55,347 nucleotides of DNA from Bacteroidaceae bacterium (GTDB taxonomy: Bacteria > Bacteroidota > Bacteroidia > Bacteroidales > Bacteroidaceae): contig JAFYMP010000090.1 of the NCBI GenBank assembly GCA_017556585.1, forward strand, positions 1 through 55,347, given 5' to 3'. Positions 43,387-52,096 of the stretch are shown here, piece by piece; positions within the stretch are counted from its first letter, which is position 1, and every line of letters starts with the position of its first letter. Under the pieces are notes generated by a model, which did no database searches, was not told where the DNA came from, and was given only the letters and a program-made list of their open reading frames with translations. Both the position numbers and the translations under genes were made by a program.

Positions 43387-44539
43387 TATTCAGAGTGCTT
43401 AGTTTGTTTATTAACGGATTGGCATACATCTCTAACATCTTATGACGTAAGAAATCATAATCCGGATTCTCAAGAGATATTTTTGCCAACTGACCTTTCA
43501 AATACTTTTCAAACCTCTTTTTGTCTTTGGCAGTATAGTTACTGCACATATCGTTATTGCCGTTCAGCATGTCCAGGGCAATATAGTTGCATGGATAAAT
43601 TTTGTAACCGCTAAATATCTTGTTGTCTATAATGGCGGTCAACTGTTCCAAATACTGATTTCTGTTCAGAGTATTGTCTATGGCATCAAGTTCTGTAGCC
43701 AGTTCCGGCATAATTTCATAATGAACGTGACCTTTATAGCCAAAAATACCCACCTTCATATTGGTAAGGTCGGCCTGTTTGCTCTTTCTGTATGCAGGAT
43801 TATCGCGTTTCTGCTGGAACTCCTCTGCTTTCAGGTAATCGCAAGGGTCGAATTCGTAGCTTATAGTCAATGGTGTAATATGCAGAGATTTTATCTTTTC
43901 TGCTATAGTGCCTTCGCCAGACATCAGCAACATTTTTAGAACACTGCTTTGAGTCCTGTCATTGGAATCCTTTGCTCTGCCTTCGCGTTGTGCAAGCCAT
44001 AACGAACTCTTTTTACCCTCTATAACAAAGCGGATGTAATCTGATAACTGTTGCGATGACTGCATAAGCTCTGTTCTGGAAGCCGATCTGTTTACTATGA
44101 AACTTCTGTTAAGACGCACCAAAGTTTTAATCCAAGGATAGATAAGCAGGTTGTTACCTATACCTATTTCTACGGTTTTGCGTTTGTTGCTTACCAATAG
44201 AAAATCTAAAAAAGCAGAATCCAGGACTATATCTCTATGGTTCGATAAAAATAGAAAATCTTCTCTGCCTTCCGGTAAAGATGATATGTTGGAAGATAGT
44301 CCGTCTGTTTTATGATTTCTTAAAAACCTTACAAAAGGATACACCAACTTTACCTGAAATTCATGAATGCTCTTAATGTTTTTTGTGTATGCTTTTAGTA
44401 ACCAGATAGGCGACACCTTAAGCATACCTTTTATAATCTTTTTGAACGCTCTGTCATTCAAAAGAGAATCTATGGCCTGCTGAACTTCGTTATCTTCGTA
44501 AGAACGCATCTGTTCAAATTCTGCCGGAATCTGCAACAT
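43379..44539 (-). CDS. 1-acylglycerol-3-phosphate acyltransferase-like membrane protein
   Basis: 386 residues of the PlsC/LPLAT superfamily. The catalytic block is FLSNHRDIVLDSAFLDF, so the His and Asp are separated by five residues (HX5D) where classical PlsC has HX4D. SLWLAQREGRAKD corresponds to the glycerophosphate-binding motif (EGTRS class). It probably acylates a lysophosphatidate or a related lipid at the inner membrane. It lies 15 bp after ddl on the same strand. Confidence 0.8.
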   Translation of the reverse strand: MLQIPAEFEQMRSYEDNEVQQAIDSLLNDRAFKKIIKGMLKVSPIWLLKAYTKNIKSIHEFQVKLVYPFVRFLRNHKTDGLSSNISSLPEGREDFLFLSNHRDIVLDSAFLDFLLVSNKRKTVEIGIGNNLLIYPWIKTLVRLNRSFIVNRSASRTELMQSSQQLSDYIRFVIEGKKSSLWLAQREGRAKDSNDRTQSSVLKMLLMSGEGTIAEKIKSLHITPLTISYEFDPCDYLKAEEFQQKRDNPAYRKSKQADLTNMKVGIFGYKGHVHYEIMPELATELDAIDNTLNRNQYLEQLTAIIDNKIFSGYKIYPCNYIALDMLNGNNDMCSNYTAKDKKRFEKYLKGQLAKISLENPDYDFLRHKMLEMYANPLINKLSTLNNE

Positions 44540-44554
44540 CTTCTATCTTGTTTA

Positions 44555-45529
44555 TTAGTTGAAACTGTTTTCAATAATCTCTGTCAGCACCTCTTTTACA
44601 GTCATTCCGGCTGCACGTATCTGCTGAGGAATAAAACTTGTTTCGGTCATACCCGGAATAGTATTTATCTCTAACAGATTAATCTTATTGTCTTCTGTTA
44701 TAATGTAATCGTTTCTTATAATACCGTTGCAACCCACTATTTTGTATATGGCTGCAGTAAGCATCTGTATTCTGTCACGTAGTTCGTCCGGAATACGCGC
44801 AGGGGTAATCTCTTCTACTGCACCATTGTATTTGGCTTCGTAATCAAAGAAATCTCTTTTAGGAACAACTTCGGTAATAGGCAGCATAACCTCTCTCTGT
44901 TTGGTTTTATAGTAGCCGTTTGTAACCTCTGTGCCCTGCATGAACGATTCAATCATTATCTCATCGCTTTCGTTAAAAGCGGCTGCTATAGCCTCTTCTA
45001 TCTGTTCAGGCTCTTTTACCTTTGTTGTGCCAAAACTTGAACCGCCGTCAGATGGTTTGATAAAACAGGGTAACCCAATCTTTTCTACCACGTCGGCAGC
45101 TGTTATGGTATCGCCCTTGCGTAACATAATGGAATCTGCTATGCGTATGCCAAAACTCTTTAAGAACTGATTCAGCATAAACTTGTTGAAAGTTAAAGCC
45201 GATGCCAAAACACCGCAAGTAGAGTGGGGAATGTCAAGCATTTTCAGATAACCTTCTAAAATACCATTTTCACCCGGAGTGCCATGAATAATTATGTAGG
45301 CATATTCAAATTTTACCTTTTCTCCATCTTTTGAAAAACTAAAATCATTCAGATCTACAGGAGTATTTGTTCCATTGGTAATTACAGTCATTGAATTACC
45401 TTTTATTTCTACCAAATATGGATTGTATAGTTCCTTATCCAAATGTTCAAGAACTGTGTTTGCACTTCTTAAAGAGACCTCTCTTTCACTTGAATTACCT
45501 CCTGCTATAACCGCTATGTTACGTTTCAT
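44555..45529 (-). CDS. ddl: D-alanine--D-alanine ligase
   Basis: 324 residues with the ATP-grasp layout: IAVIAGGNSSEREVSLRSA at the N-terminus, IIHGTPGENG, then CFIKPSDGGSSFGTTKV and RNDYIITEDNKINLLEINTIPGMT, in pieces. The C-terminal NxxPGMT loop is the Ddl signature. It makes the D-Ala-D-Ala dipeptide of peptidoglycan. It sits between rluD (18 bp upstream) and the acyltransferase. The PASTA gene in the same cluster is consistent with a cell-wall operon. Confidence 0.96.
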   Translation of the reverse strand: MKRNIAVIAGGNSSEREVSLRSANTVLEHLDKELYNPYLVEIKGNSMTVITNGTNTPVDLNDFSFSKDGEKVKFEYAYIIIHGTPGENGILEGYLKMLDIPHSTCGVLASALTFNKFMLNQFLKSFGIRIADSIMLRKGDTITAADVVEKIGLPCFIKPSDGGSSFGTTKVKEPEQIEEAIAAAFNESDEIMIESFMQGTEVTNGYYKTKQREVMLPITEVVPKRDFFDYEAKYNGAVEEITPARIPDELRDRIQMLTAAIYKIVGCNGIIRNDYIITEDNKINLLEINTIPGMTETSFIPQQIRAAGMTVKEVLTEIIENSFN

Positions 45530-45547
45530 ATCTATATTATGAATTTA

Positions 45548-46609
45548 TTAGTCCATTGTATTTATGTATTCGCGCCAGCCCTCTACCAACTGTTTCATAT
45601 CTGTGGGCAGTTCAGAATCGAAAGACATCTGTTCACCGGTAACAGGATGCACAAAACCTAAAGTCTTTGCGTGCAGTGCCTGTCTGGGACAAGTATCAAA
45701 ACAGTGCTGTATAAACTGTCTGTAGCGACTGAAAGTAGTTCCCTTTAGAACTATATCGCCTCCGTAGCGTTCGTCGTTGAATAACGGGTGTCCCAAATGT
45801 TTCATGTGAACTCTTATCTGGTGAGTTCTGCCCGTTTCAAGTCTGCACTCTATAAGCGAAGTGTAGCTGTAGTTCTCTAACATAGTGTAGTGAGTAACGG
45901 CGTGTTTGCCCACTTCCGGGTCGAAAGAAACAGCCATCTGCAATCTGTCTTTTGGGTTTCTGGTTATCTGGCTCTCTATCCTTCCTGTAGGGGAATTTGG
46001 AACGCCCCAAACCAGCGCTTGATAGGTGCGTTGAGTAGTTTTGTTGAAAAACTGTTTACCCAATTCTGTCTTTGCGTATGGAGTTTTGGCTACCACCAGT
46101 AATCCCGATGTGTCTTTGTCTATTCTGTGAACCAAACCCACCTGAGGGTTGTTGGGGTCGTAGTCTTTATTGTCTCGCAGATGCCAGGCAATAGCGTTTA
46201 CCAATGTCCCGGTAAAGTTACCGCAACCGGGGTGTACCACAAGACCTGCAGGTTTGTTTATAACCATCAGGTAATCGTCTTCATAAACTACATTCAGCGG
46301 AATATCCTCCGGTAGAATTTCGCTACTGTAACGTGGACGATCCATCATTACAGTAATAACATCCAGTGGTTTAACTTTATAGTTGCTCTTTACTGCACTG
46401 CCGTTTGCCATTATCATTCCAGCTTCGGCAGCCTTCTGAATGCGATTCCTGGATACGTGTTCTATATGGTCAAACAGAAATTTGTCAACCCTTAACAGAG
46501 ATTGACCTTTATCTGCCACTACCCTATAATGTTCGTACAGTTCTATGGAATCGGACGTAGGTTCGGCATCGTCAAGCAGATCATCAATTTCGTCTTCTAA
46601 AAGGCTCAT
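45548..46609 (-). CDS. rluD: RluA/RluD-family 23S rRNA pseudouridine synthase
   Basis: 353 residues. An N-terminal S4 RNA-binding domain (LLRVDKFLFDHIEHVSRNRI, then AGMIMANGSAVKSN) is followed by the pseudouridine synthase domain with catalytic Asp in HRIDKDTSGLLVVAKT. GRTHQIRVHMKHLGHPLFND is the conserved C-terminal motif. It isomerises uridines in helix 69 of 23S rRNA if truly RluD-like; RluA/C specificities are not excluded. It is in the PASTA-ddl cluster with a 3-bp gap from the PASTA gene. Confidence 0.92.
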   Translation of the reverse strand: MSLLEDEIDDLLDDAEPTSDSIELYEHYRVVADKGQSLLRVDKFLFDHIEHVSRNRIQKAAEAGMIMANGSAVKSNYKVKPLDVITVMMDRPRYSSEILPEDIPLNVVYEDDYLMVINKPAGLVVHPGCGNFTGTLVNAIAWHLRDNKDYDPNNPQVGLVHRIDKDTSGLLVVAKTPYAKTELGKQFFNKTTQRTYQALVWGVPNSPTGRIESQITRNPKDRLQMAVSFDPEVGKHAVTHYTMLENYSYTSLIECRLETGRTHQIRVHMKHLGHPLFNDERYGGDIVLKGTTFSRYRQFIQHCFDTCPRQALHAKTLGFVHPVTGEQMSFDSELPTDMKQLVEGWREYINTMD

Positions 46610-46612
46610 AGT

Positions 46613-47218
46613 TTATTCGTTAAAAAAGAGCGATTCTATAATTGTGACACTGTCAGCAGCTTCAATATCTTCTACGGCATTACCATTGCCGGCTACAATA
46701 GTCAGAGTAGAACCTTCCGGAATTTCAGTGCCCGATTCTATGGCTTTGCCATTATATTTAATTTCGTACACCCAGTCTGCGTCGCCATCTACATATTCGT
46801 GCGGAGTAAGTTTGAATCCTGAACCCAATAACAGAGTTTCTGCAGCACGCAGAGAACTGTTGTCGGCTACGTCGGGTACAACTTTCATAGGAATCTTACC
46901 GGAATTAACCACTAAATATATGGTACGTCCCTCTTTTACGTATGCTCCCTGTTTGGGACGTTGCTCTATTACAGTTCCTTCTTCCATGTTTTTGTGGTAG
47001 CGATATTCTGTAACTTCGCCAGCCAGAGAATTGTTTTGCAGAACTATCATTGCATCTTCCACCACCAAACCATCTACAGCGGGAACTTCAATATGTTCAC
47101 CGTGGTTGGTATATGAATGAAGCCATTTGAATGTGCCAAAAATAATCAGCGCCACAGCAACTACCATTAAAAACAGGTGAAACACAATTCTCCAAATATT
47201 CTTGAATTTAATAGCCAT
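46613..47218 (-). CDS. PASTA-domain membrane protein
   Basis: 201 residues with one N-terminal membrane helix (residues about 11-28, IVFHLFLMVVAVALIIFG) and two PASTA domains (about 42-108, VPAVDGLVVEDAMIVLQN; and 112-182, VPDVADNSSLRAAETLL). PASTA domains bind peptidoglycan fragments or beta-lactams, so the protein likely senses or scaffolds cell-wall synthesis from the periplasm. It has no kinase domain. First gene of the operon with rluD, ddl, acyltransferase and the NigD-like lipoprotein. Confidence 0.86.
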   Translation of the reverse strand: MAIKFKNIWRIVFHLFLMVVAVALIIFGTFKWLHSYTNHGEHIEVPAVDGLVVEDAMIVLQNNSLAGEVTEYRYHKNMEEGTVIEQRPKQGAYVKEGRTIYLVVNSGKIPMKVVPDVADNSSLRAAETLLLGSGFKLTPHEYVDGDADWVYEIKYNGKAIESGTEIPEGSTLTIVAGNGNAVEDIEAADSVTIIESLFFNE

Positions 47219-47290
47219 ACCTTTTTTATTTTAATATACAAAGGTAGTAACAAACCTGCATATCTTCAAGGTTTATACCTAAAACAAAAT

Positions 47291-47321
47291 AAAAAAGGTG
47301 GTCAAAATAAATTTAACCACC
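47291..47321 (-). terminator. Terminator of rpmH
   Basis: On the minus strand GGTGGT pairs with ACCACC (47316-47321 with 47297-47302), followed by six T (47291-47296). It lies 30 bp after the rpmH stop. Confidence 0.7.
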
Positions 47322-47350
47322 CAATTATTCGTTATCTGAACCTTCCGGAA

Positions 47351-47512
47351 TTACTTCTTTGTTCCGCAATATTCGTCAGAAACAGTTAATTTCTTGCGAC
47401 CTTTTGCGCGACGTGAAGCCAATACGCGACGGCCGTTGGCAGTAGCCATTCTCTCACGGAAACCGTGCTTGTTCTTTCTCTTCCTGTTGGAAGGCTGGAA
47501 TGTTCTTTTCAT
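47351..47512 (-). CDS. rpmH: 50S ribosomal protein L34
   Basis: A 53-residue basic protein, [20 protein letters not shown] then [20 protein letters not shown], the unmistakable L34 sequence. Its C-terminal tail is slightly longer than usual ([13 protein letters not shown]). It is part of the large ribosomal subunit. Its own promoter box (TACTTTTG, minus strand 47559-47566) lies 46 bp upstream and a terminator follows. It is divergent from efp. Too short for standard length cut-offs. Confidence 0.97.
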   Translation of the reverse strand: MKRTFQPSNRKRKNKHGFRERMATANGRRVLASRRAKGRKKLTVSDEYCGTKK

Positions 47513-47558
47513 TGTTATATACTTTTAATTGTTATTTTCTGTTTTTGAAATCGGAGTG

Positions 47559-47646
47559 CAAAAGTATGCTTTTTTTTCATAATAACAAAGAGTTGGCTCT
47601 TTTTTTGATGAAAGTTTTGCTTATTTGTTGCTAAACACTACTTTTG
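47559..47646. promoter_or_regulatory. Divergent promoters of rpmH and efp
   Basis: Minus-strand TACTTTTG (47559-47566) serves rpmH. On the plus strand TTTG (47616-47619) and TACTTTTG (47639-47646) are separated by exactly 19 bp, a textbook Bacteroidetes -33/-7 promoter for efp. Confidence 0.75.
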
Positions 47647-47688
47647 TATTCTGAAAACAATTATTTAATTATTACATACATATAATTT

Positions 47689-48255
47689 ATGATTCTTTGT
47701 CAAGACATTAAGAATGGAACTTGCATTAATTTAGATGGTCATCTTTATTTCTGCATAGAGTTTTTGCACGTAAAACCGGGTAAGGGTAATACATTCGTAC
47801 GCACCAAACTGAAGAGCGTAACAACAGGTAGAGTGTTGGAACGCACATTCCAGATTGGCTTCAAACTGGAAGACGTACGCGTAGAACGTCGTCCTTACCA
47901 GTATCTGTATAAAGACGATATGGGTTACGTGTTTATGAATCAGGAAGATTTTGAACAGGTAACTTTGAATAAAGATGTTATCAACGGTGTTGATTATCTT
48001 AAAGAAGGAGAAGTAGTAGAAGTTGTTACCAATGCTACTTCAGGTGAGATATTATTTGCAGATCTGCCTGTAAAAGTTATTCTGAAGATTACTTATACAG
48101 AACCTGGCTTAAAGGGCGATACTGCTACAAACGCAACCAAGCCTGCAACTGTTGAAACCGGTTGTGAAGTACGCGTACCTCTGTTCATCAATGAAGGTGA
48201 ACTTATTGAGGTAGATACACGCGACGGATCATACCAGGGCCGCGTGAAGGCATAA
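47689..48255 (+). CDS. efp: Translation elongation factor P
   Basis: 188 residues with the three OB-like domains of EF-P. The tip loop [10 protein letters not shown] places Lys32 at the conserved modifiable position. VRRPYQYLY-type ([13 protein letters not shown]) and the C-terminal [11 protein letters not shown] are family signatures. EF-P rescues ribosomes stalled at polyproline. Whether Lys32 is modified cannot be seen here, since no epmA/epmB gene lies in the window. It has a perfect promoter and is followed closely by radC. Confidence 0.96.
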   Translation: MILCQDIKNGTCINLDGHLYFCIEFLHVKPGKGNTFVRTKLKSVTTGRVLERTFQIGFKLEDVRVERRPYQYLYKDDMGYVFMNQEDFEQVTLNKDVINGVDYLKEGEVVEVVTNATSGEILFADLPVKVILKITYTEPGLKGDTATNATKPATVETGCEVRVPLFINEGELIEVDTRDGSYQGRVKA

Positions 48256-48264
48256 GAAATATTG

Positions 48265-48963
48265 ATGAATAAGCCGGAAAAGCTGAATCTTAAAGAGTGG
48301 GCCGCCGAGGATCGCCCCAGAGAAAAGATGAAGCAAAAAGGTGCAAAAGCACTTACCAACGCTGAGTTATTGGCGATTCTAATACATACCGGAAACACAG
48401 AAGATTCGGTCGTGGCTTTGACTCAGAAAGTAATGGCTTCTTGTCGTAATAGTCTTGCCCAATTAGGCAGACTAAGCGTTGAGGAGCTATGCTCTTTTAA
48501 AGGAATAGGAGAGGCAAAAGCAATAACAATACTTGCCGCCTGTGAATTAGGACGTCGTAGAAAAGAAGAAGAACCTGTAAAACGGGAGAAAATATCTTCG
48601 TCTATAGATGTTTATAACTACTTTTATCCGCGAATGGTAGATTTGCCAACAGAAGAGTGTCATGTACTCTTTATGAATCAAGCGGGTATAGTAATAGACA
48701 GTATGCGTGTAAGTAGCGGAGGAGTGGCAATGACAGCGGTAGATAACAGAGTGGTACTGCGCGAAGCATTCCTTCGTAGAGCATCTGCCATAGCTTTGTG
48801 TCATAATCATCCGTCGGGCAATGCGTCACCCAGCAAACCCGATGATGATTTAACACGTAGGTTGTATGGAGCTTGCAAGGTTGTGCAGATACCTCTGTTA
48901 GACCATATAATATTTACGGATAACGGTTACTATAGTTACGCCGATGAAGGTAAATTAGAGTAA
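48265..48963 (+). CDS. radC: RadC-family JAB/MPN domain protein
   Basis: About 232 residues. An N-terminal helix-hairpin-helix (ELCSFKGIGEAKAITILAACEL) precedes a JAB domain with the JAMM zinc motif ALCHNHPSGNASPSKPDDDLT. It was long annotated as a DNA repair protein, but the role of RadC is unresolved. The ATG at 48265 is preferred to a TTG one codon earlier. The gene follows efp by 9 bp and precedes the DUF59 gene by 5 bp. Confidence 0.93.
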   Translation: MNKPEKLNLKEWAAEDRPREKMKQKGAKALTNAELLAILIHTGNTEDSVVALTQKVMASCRNSLAQLGRLSVEELCSFKGIGEAKAITILAACELGRRRKEEEPVKREKISSSIDVYNYFYPRMVDLPTEECHVLFMNQAGIVIDSMRVSSGGVAMTAVDNRVVLREAFLRRASAIALCHNHPSGNASPSKPDDDLTRRLYGACKVVQIPLLDHIIFTDNGYYSYADEGKLE

Positions 48964-48968
48964 AGATT

Positions 48969-49268
48969 ATGCTAAAGGAACGGATAATTGAAGTCTTAAA
49001 AACCGTATATGACCCTGAAATTCCCGTCAATGTTTACGATTTGGGGTTGATATATAAGGTGGAGTTGGATTCAGAGAATAACTGTGTTATTGATATGACT
49101 CTGACTGCTCCCGGTTGTTCGTTGGCCGATTTTATAGTAGAAGATGTAAGAATGCGTGTAGAAGGCATTGAACAGGTAAAATCGGTAACGGTTAATTTAG
49201 TCTTTGAACCAGAATGGAACAAAGATATGATGTCCGAAGAGGCAAAACTTGAATTAGGATTTATTTGA
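48969..49268 (+). CDS. DUF59/MIP18-family Fe-S assembly protein
   Basis: 99 residues: VLKTVYDPEIPVNVYDLGLIY and LTAPGCSLADFIVEDV are the conserved DUF59 blocks, with the key Cys in PGC. Members (SufT, PaaD, MIP18) help mature Fe-S proteins. It lies between radC and lpxH on the same strand and is probably cotranscribed with them. It is not the longer SufT form. Confidence 0.92.
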   Translation: MLKERIIEVLKTVYDPEIPVNVYDLGLIYKVELDSENNCVIDMTLTAPGCSLADFIVEDVRMRVEGIEQVKSVTVNLVFEPEWNKDMMSEEAKLELGFI

Positions 49269-49278
49269 ATAGAGCATT

Positions 49279-50025
49279 ATGCCGGAAAATGTATATTTCA
49301 TAACCGATGCGCATCTGGGATCGTGGGCTTTAGACAATAATAGAGAGAGGGAAAAACTATTGATAGATTTTCTTGATTCTGTAAGAGATAAAGCCAAGGC
49401 TATCTATATGTTAGGTGATATGTTTGATTTCTGGTACGAATTCAAATATGTAGTACCTAAAGGATATACACGTTTCTTAGGCAAACTATCGGAACTCACA
49501 GACAGTGGAATAGAGATACACTATTTTACAGGCAACCACGATATTTGGTGTTTTAGCTATTTGCAGGAAGAGTGTGGTGTAATACTGCATAAAGAACCGG
49601 CAATAATAGATATAAACGGTAAAAAGTTCTATTTGGCGCATGGTGACGGAATGGGCGATCCAAGTCGTTCTTTCCGTATATTGCGGTCAATATTCAAAAA
49701 TAGGTTCTGTCAGTTCTGTTTCTCTCTGCTTCCCACCCGTTGGAGCATTTATTTGGGAATGAGATGGGCAAAACATAGCATGAAAGGACATTTGGATAGC
49801 GGAATAGTACCCTATCAAGGAGAAAGTAACGAACATTTGGTACAGTATGCCAAACAGTATCTAAAGAACGATGATAGCATTAATTACTTTATATTTGGGC
49901 ATCGTCATATAGAGTTGGATTTAATGCTGTCGCGTGAAAGCAGAGTACTGATATTAGGAGACTGGATTTCTCAAAAAACCTTTGCAGAATTCAACGGAGA
50001 CAGATTAGTTGTAGATAACTTCTAA
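49279..50025 (+). CDS. lpxH: UDP-2,3-diacylglucosamine pyrophosphatase-like metallophosphoesterase
   Basis: 248 residues with all metallophosphoesterase motifs in order: FITDAHLGSW, GDMFDFWYEF, FTGNHDIW, LAHGDGMGD and FGHRHIELD. The overall pattern (SDAHLG-type start, WY after GDxxD) is LpxH. The enzyme cleaves UDP-2,3-diacylglucosamine to lipid X in lipid A synthesis at the inner membrane surface. Last gene of the efp-radC-DUF59 run. Confidence 0.9.
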   Translation: MPENVYFITDAHLGSWALDNNREREKLLIDFLDSVRDKAKAIYMLGDMFDFWYEFKYVVPKGYTRFLGKLSELTDSGIEIHYFTGNHDIWCFSYLQEECGVILHKEPAIIDINGKKFYLAHGDGMGDPSRSFRILRSIFKNRFCQFCFSLLPTRWSIYLGMRWAKHSMKGHLDSGIVPYQGESNEHLVQYAKQYLKNDDSINYFIFGHRHIELDLMLSRESRVLILGDWISQKTFAEFNGDRLVVDNF

Positions 50026-50041
50026 CAAATTATCTGATAAT

Positions 50042-50083
50042 ATAGAAATGCCCTGTACAATATGCTGTATGGGGCGTTTCTGT
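50042..50083 (+). terminator. Probable terminator after lpxH
   Basis: AGAAATGCCC near 50045 and GGGGCGTTTCT near 50071 can form an imperfect stem with a central A/T-rich loop. T-rich sequence follows. Confidence 0.5.
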
Positions 50084-50157
50084 ATATATGCAATTTATTT
50101 TTGGTATAATTATCAGTAATTAACAAAACAACTGCAACAACGAATTATTCTGACACA

Positions 50158-50165
50158 TATATTTG
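50158..50165 (+). promoter_or_regulatory. -7 promoter box of the lipocalin gene
   Basis: TATATTTG, 27 bp upstream of the ATG at 50193. Confidence 0.55.
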
Positions 50166-50192
50166 CACCAAAATTTTATAAATAATTGTGTT

Positions 50193-50717
50193 ATGAATAA
50201 GAATTTTGTTTGCTCAGTGATGTTATCATCACTATTTGCTTTTACAGGTTGTGCTTCTATCCCGGATGGTGCTACAGCTGTAAAACCGTTTGACCTTTCT
50301 AAGTATATGGGCAGCTGGTATGAAATAGCCCGTATAGATTTTCGTCACGAACGTGGGCTGGATAATACCTCGGCCCACTATTCGATCAACCCCGATGGAA
50401 CTATAAAAGTGGTAAACAGAGGGCGTAATATGGAGACCGGTCTCTATCAGGAGAGCGTAGGAAAAGCAAAGGTAGTTTCCTTAGATGGTTCTGCTATGCT
50501 TAAAGTTTCGTTTTTTGGACCATTCTATTCCGGATATAACGTATTGGCCATAGATGACGAGTATAAATATGCATTAGTGGCAGGTAGTAATTATAAATAT
50601 CTGTGGATGCTGTCTCGTGAAAAAAGTATGCCTAATTATATTCAGGATAAATATATGGAGGTGGCCGAAAAGGCGGGTTTTGATACCTACAAACTTATCT
50701 GGATAAATCAGGATTGA
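50193..50717 (+). CDS. blc: Lipocalin (Blc-like) lipoprotein
   Basis: About 174 residues with a lipoprotein signal (lipobox FTGC). The lipocalin hallmark YMGSWYEIARIDFRHERGL is followed by SAHYSINPDGTIKVVNRG and a C-terminal strand KYLWMLSREKSMP. Blc-type proteins bind lipids at the outer membrane and are often induced by envelope stress. ATG 50193 is chosen because it begins the signal and follows the promoter box. It is a single gene. Confidence 0.93.
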   Translation: MNKNFVCSVMLSSLFAFTGCASIPDGATAVKPFDLSKYMGSWYEIARIDFRHERGLDNTSAHYSINPDGTIKVVNRGRNMETGLYQESVGKAKVVSLDGSAMLKVSFFGPFYSGYNVLAIDDEYKYALVAGSNYKYLWMLSREKSMPNYIQDKYMEVAEKAGFDTYKLIWINQD

Positions 50718-50783
50718 ATAAGTTTGTAAATGCAGAATTTTTTTATTAAAATTGTATCGTTAAACCAATAAAAAGATAATTGT

Positions 50784-51227
50784 ATGAAAATAGGAGATAA
50801 AATGCCACAATTCAGTGTGGTAGATCAAGATGGAAACGTAGTTACATCGGCCGATTTACAAGGTTATAAAACAGTGATATATTTCTATCCAAAAGACAGT
50901 ACTCCGGGTTGTACCACAGAAGCGTGCAATATTCGCGACAACTACAATCGTTTTCTTGCACAGGGTTACAAAGTGTATGGAGTAAGTAAGGATTCTACAG
51001 CTTCGCATAAGAAGTTTATAGAGAAGTACCAGTTGCCTTTCCCTTTGCTTTCCGATAAAAGTACTCAGATGTTACAGGATTTTGGAGCTTGGGGCGAAAA
51101 GAAAATGTGCGGTAAAACCTGCATTGGTACTATACGTATGACTTTTGTTTTTAATGAAAATGGTATTTGTACCGATATTATAGACAAAGTTGATACCAAG
51201 AATCATTCGGAGCAGATTCTGAAATAA
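50784..51227 (+). CDS. bcp: Thiol peroxidase of the Bcp/PrxQ family
   Basis: 147 residues. FYPKDSTPGCTTEACNIRD holds peroxidatic Cys43 and resolving Cys48 in the CX4C spacing of PrxQ/Bcp. KVYGVSKDSTASHKKF is the second conserved block. It reduces peroxides with electrons from thioredoxin in the cytoplasm. It lies 66 bp after the lipocalin gene on the same strand and may share its transcript, suggesting an envelope/oxidative-stress pair (inference). Confidence 0.95.
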   Translation: MKIGDKMPQFSVVDQDGNVVTSADLQGYKTVIYFYPKDSTPGCTTEACNIRDNYNRFLAQGYKVYGVSKDSTASHKKFIEKYQLPFPLLSDKSTQMLQDFGAWGEKKMCGKTCIGTIRMTFVFNENGICTDIIDKVDTKNHSEQILK

Positions 51228-51241
51228 AAAATGTTTGTAGT

Positions 51242-51292
51242 AATAGGGCTATATTTGTTTTGGAGGAACCGAAACAAATACAGCTCTATTAT
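51242..51292 (+). terminator. Terminator after bcp
   Basis: AATAGGGCT (51242-51250) pairs with AGCTCTATT (51282-51290), and ATTTGTTTTGG pairs with the CCGAAACAAAT segment closer to the loop. Long, slightly imperfect stem. Confidence 0.7.
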
Positions 51293-51359
51293 TCTTTATT
51301 AGGGTAATCAATCAACTATTTAATTTAATAAACTAATATCAATTTCAAGAACTAATTTG

Positions 51360-51367
51360 TACATTTG
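51360..51367 (+). promoter_or_regulatory. -7 box upstream of the frameshifted FISUMP-like gene
   Basis: TACATTTG, 29 bp upstream of ATG 51397. Confidence 0.5.
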
Positions 51368-51396
51368 CAAAAACTAAATTCGAATGATAGTATTGT

Positions 51397-52096
51397 ATGA
51401 GAAAGTTTTGTATTAGTATGCTTTTACTTTCTGTTGCATTTTTATCGATAAAAGCGCAGCATAATAATAGTAAAGATGCAGTCACACCTAACCAACACAA
51501 CGGTTATGAATTTGTAGATTTAGGTTTAAGTGTGATGTGGGCAAATTGCAATATAGGTGCAAAGAAACCAGAGGACTTCGGTTACTTTTTCGCATGGGGC
51601 GAAACACGTTACAAAAGTCATTACAATTGGTTTACCTACAGATTTGGCGATTGGTGTGAGATTACAAAGTATTGTTCACAAACTATTTGTGGGAAGGATG
51701 GTTTTGTTGATAATAAAAATGTTTTAGAATTGTCCGACGATGCCGCAAATGTGGCGTGGGGTGGAGATTGGAGAATTCCCACAATAATGGAATTTAAAGA
51801 ACTTATGGACAATTGTGATTGGAATTGGTATAGCGATAATGGACTTTACGGATACAAAATAACCAGCAGGATAAATGGTAATAGTATTTTTTTTGCCTGC
51901 TTCCGGATATTGTAGCGATACAAAAGTCTATTTTATTGGTTCAGAGGGACGCTATTGGTCTAGTTCACTATCTTTAGATGATTCCAGTAGCGCTTACCGT
52001 TTATATTTCAGTTCAGATAGTGTAGATTGCTTAAATAGTTATTACGATCGTTGTTTAGGGCAAACCATTCGTCCTGTTTACAAACAGACACAATAA
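51397..52096 (+). pseudogene. Secreted FISUMP-like protein, frameshifted in a T8 run
   Basis: The first 172 codons encode a signal peptide (FCISMLLLSVAFLSIKAQ) and a domain with YEFVDLGLSVMWANCNIGA, YFAWGE-type and WGGDWRIPT motifs, as in the Fibrobacter major paralogous (FISUMP)-like domains of Bacteroidales. The frame then stops. The missing end (FLPASGYCSD...WSSSLSL...GQTIRPVYK) continues in the next frame up to 52096. A run of eight T (51887-51894) spans the break: with seven T the reading is seamless. It could be a true pseudogene, a phase-variable gene or an assembly error. Function unknown, surface-related. Confidence 0.75.
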
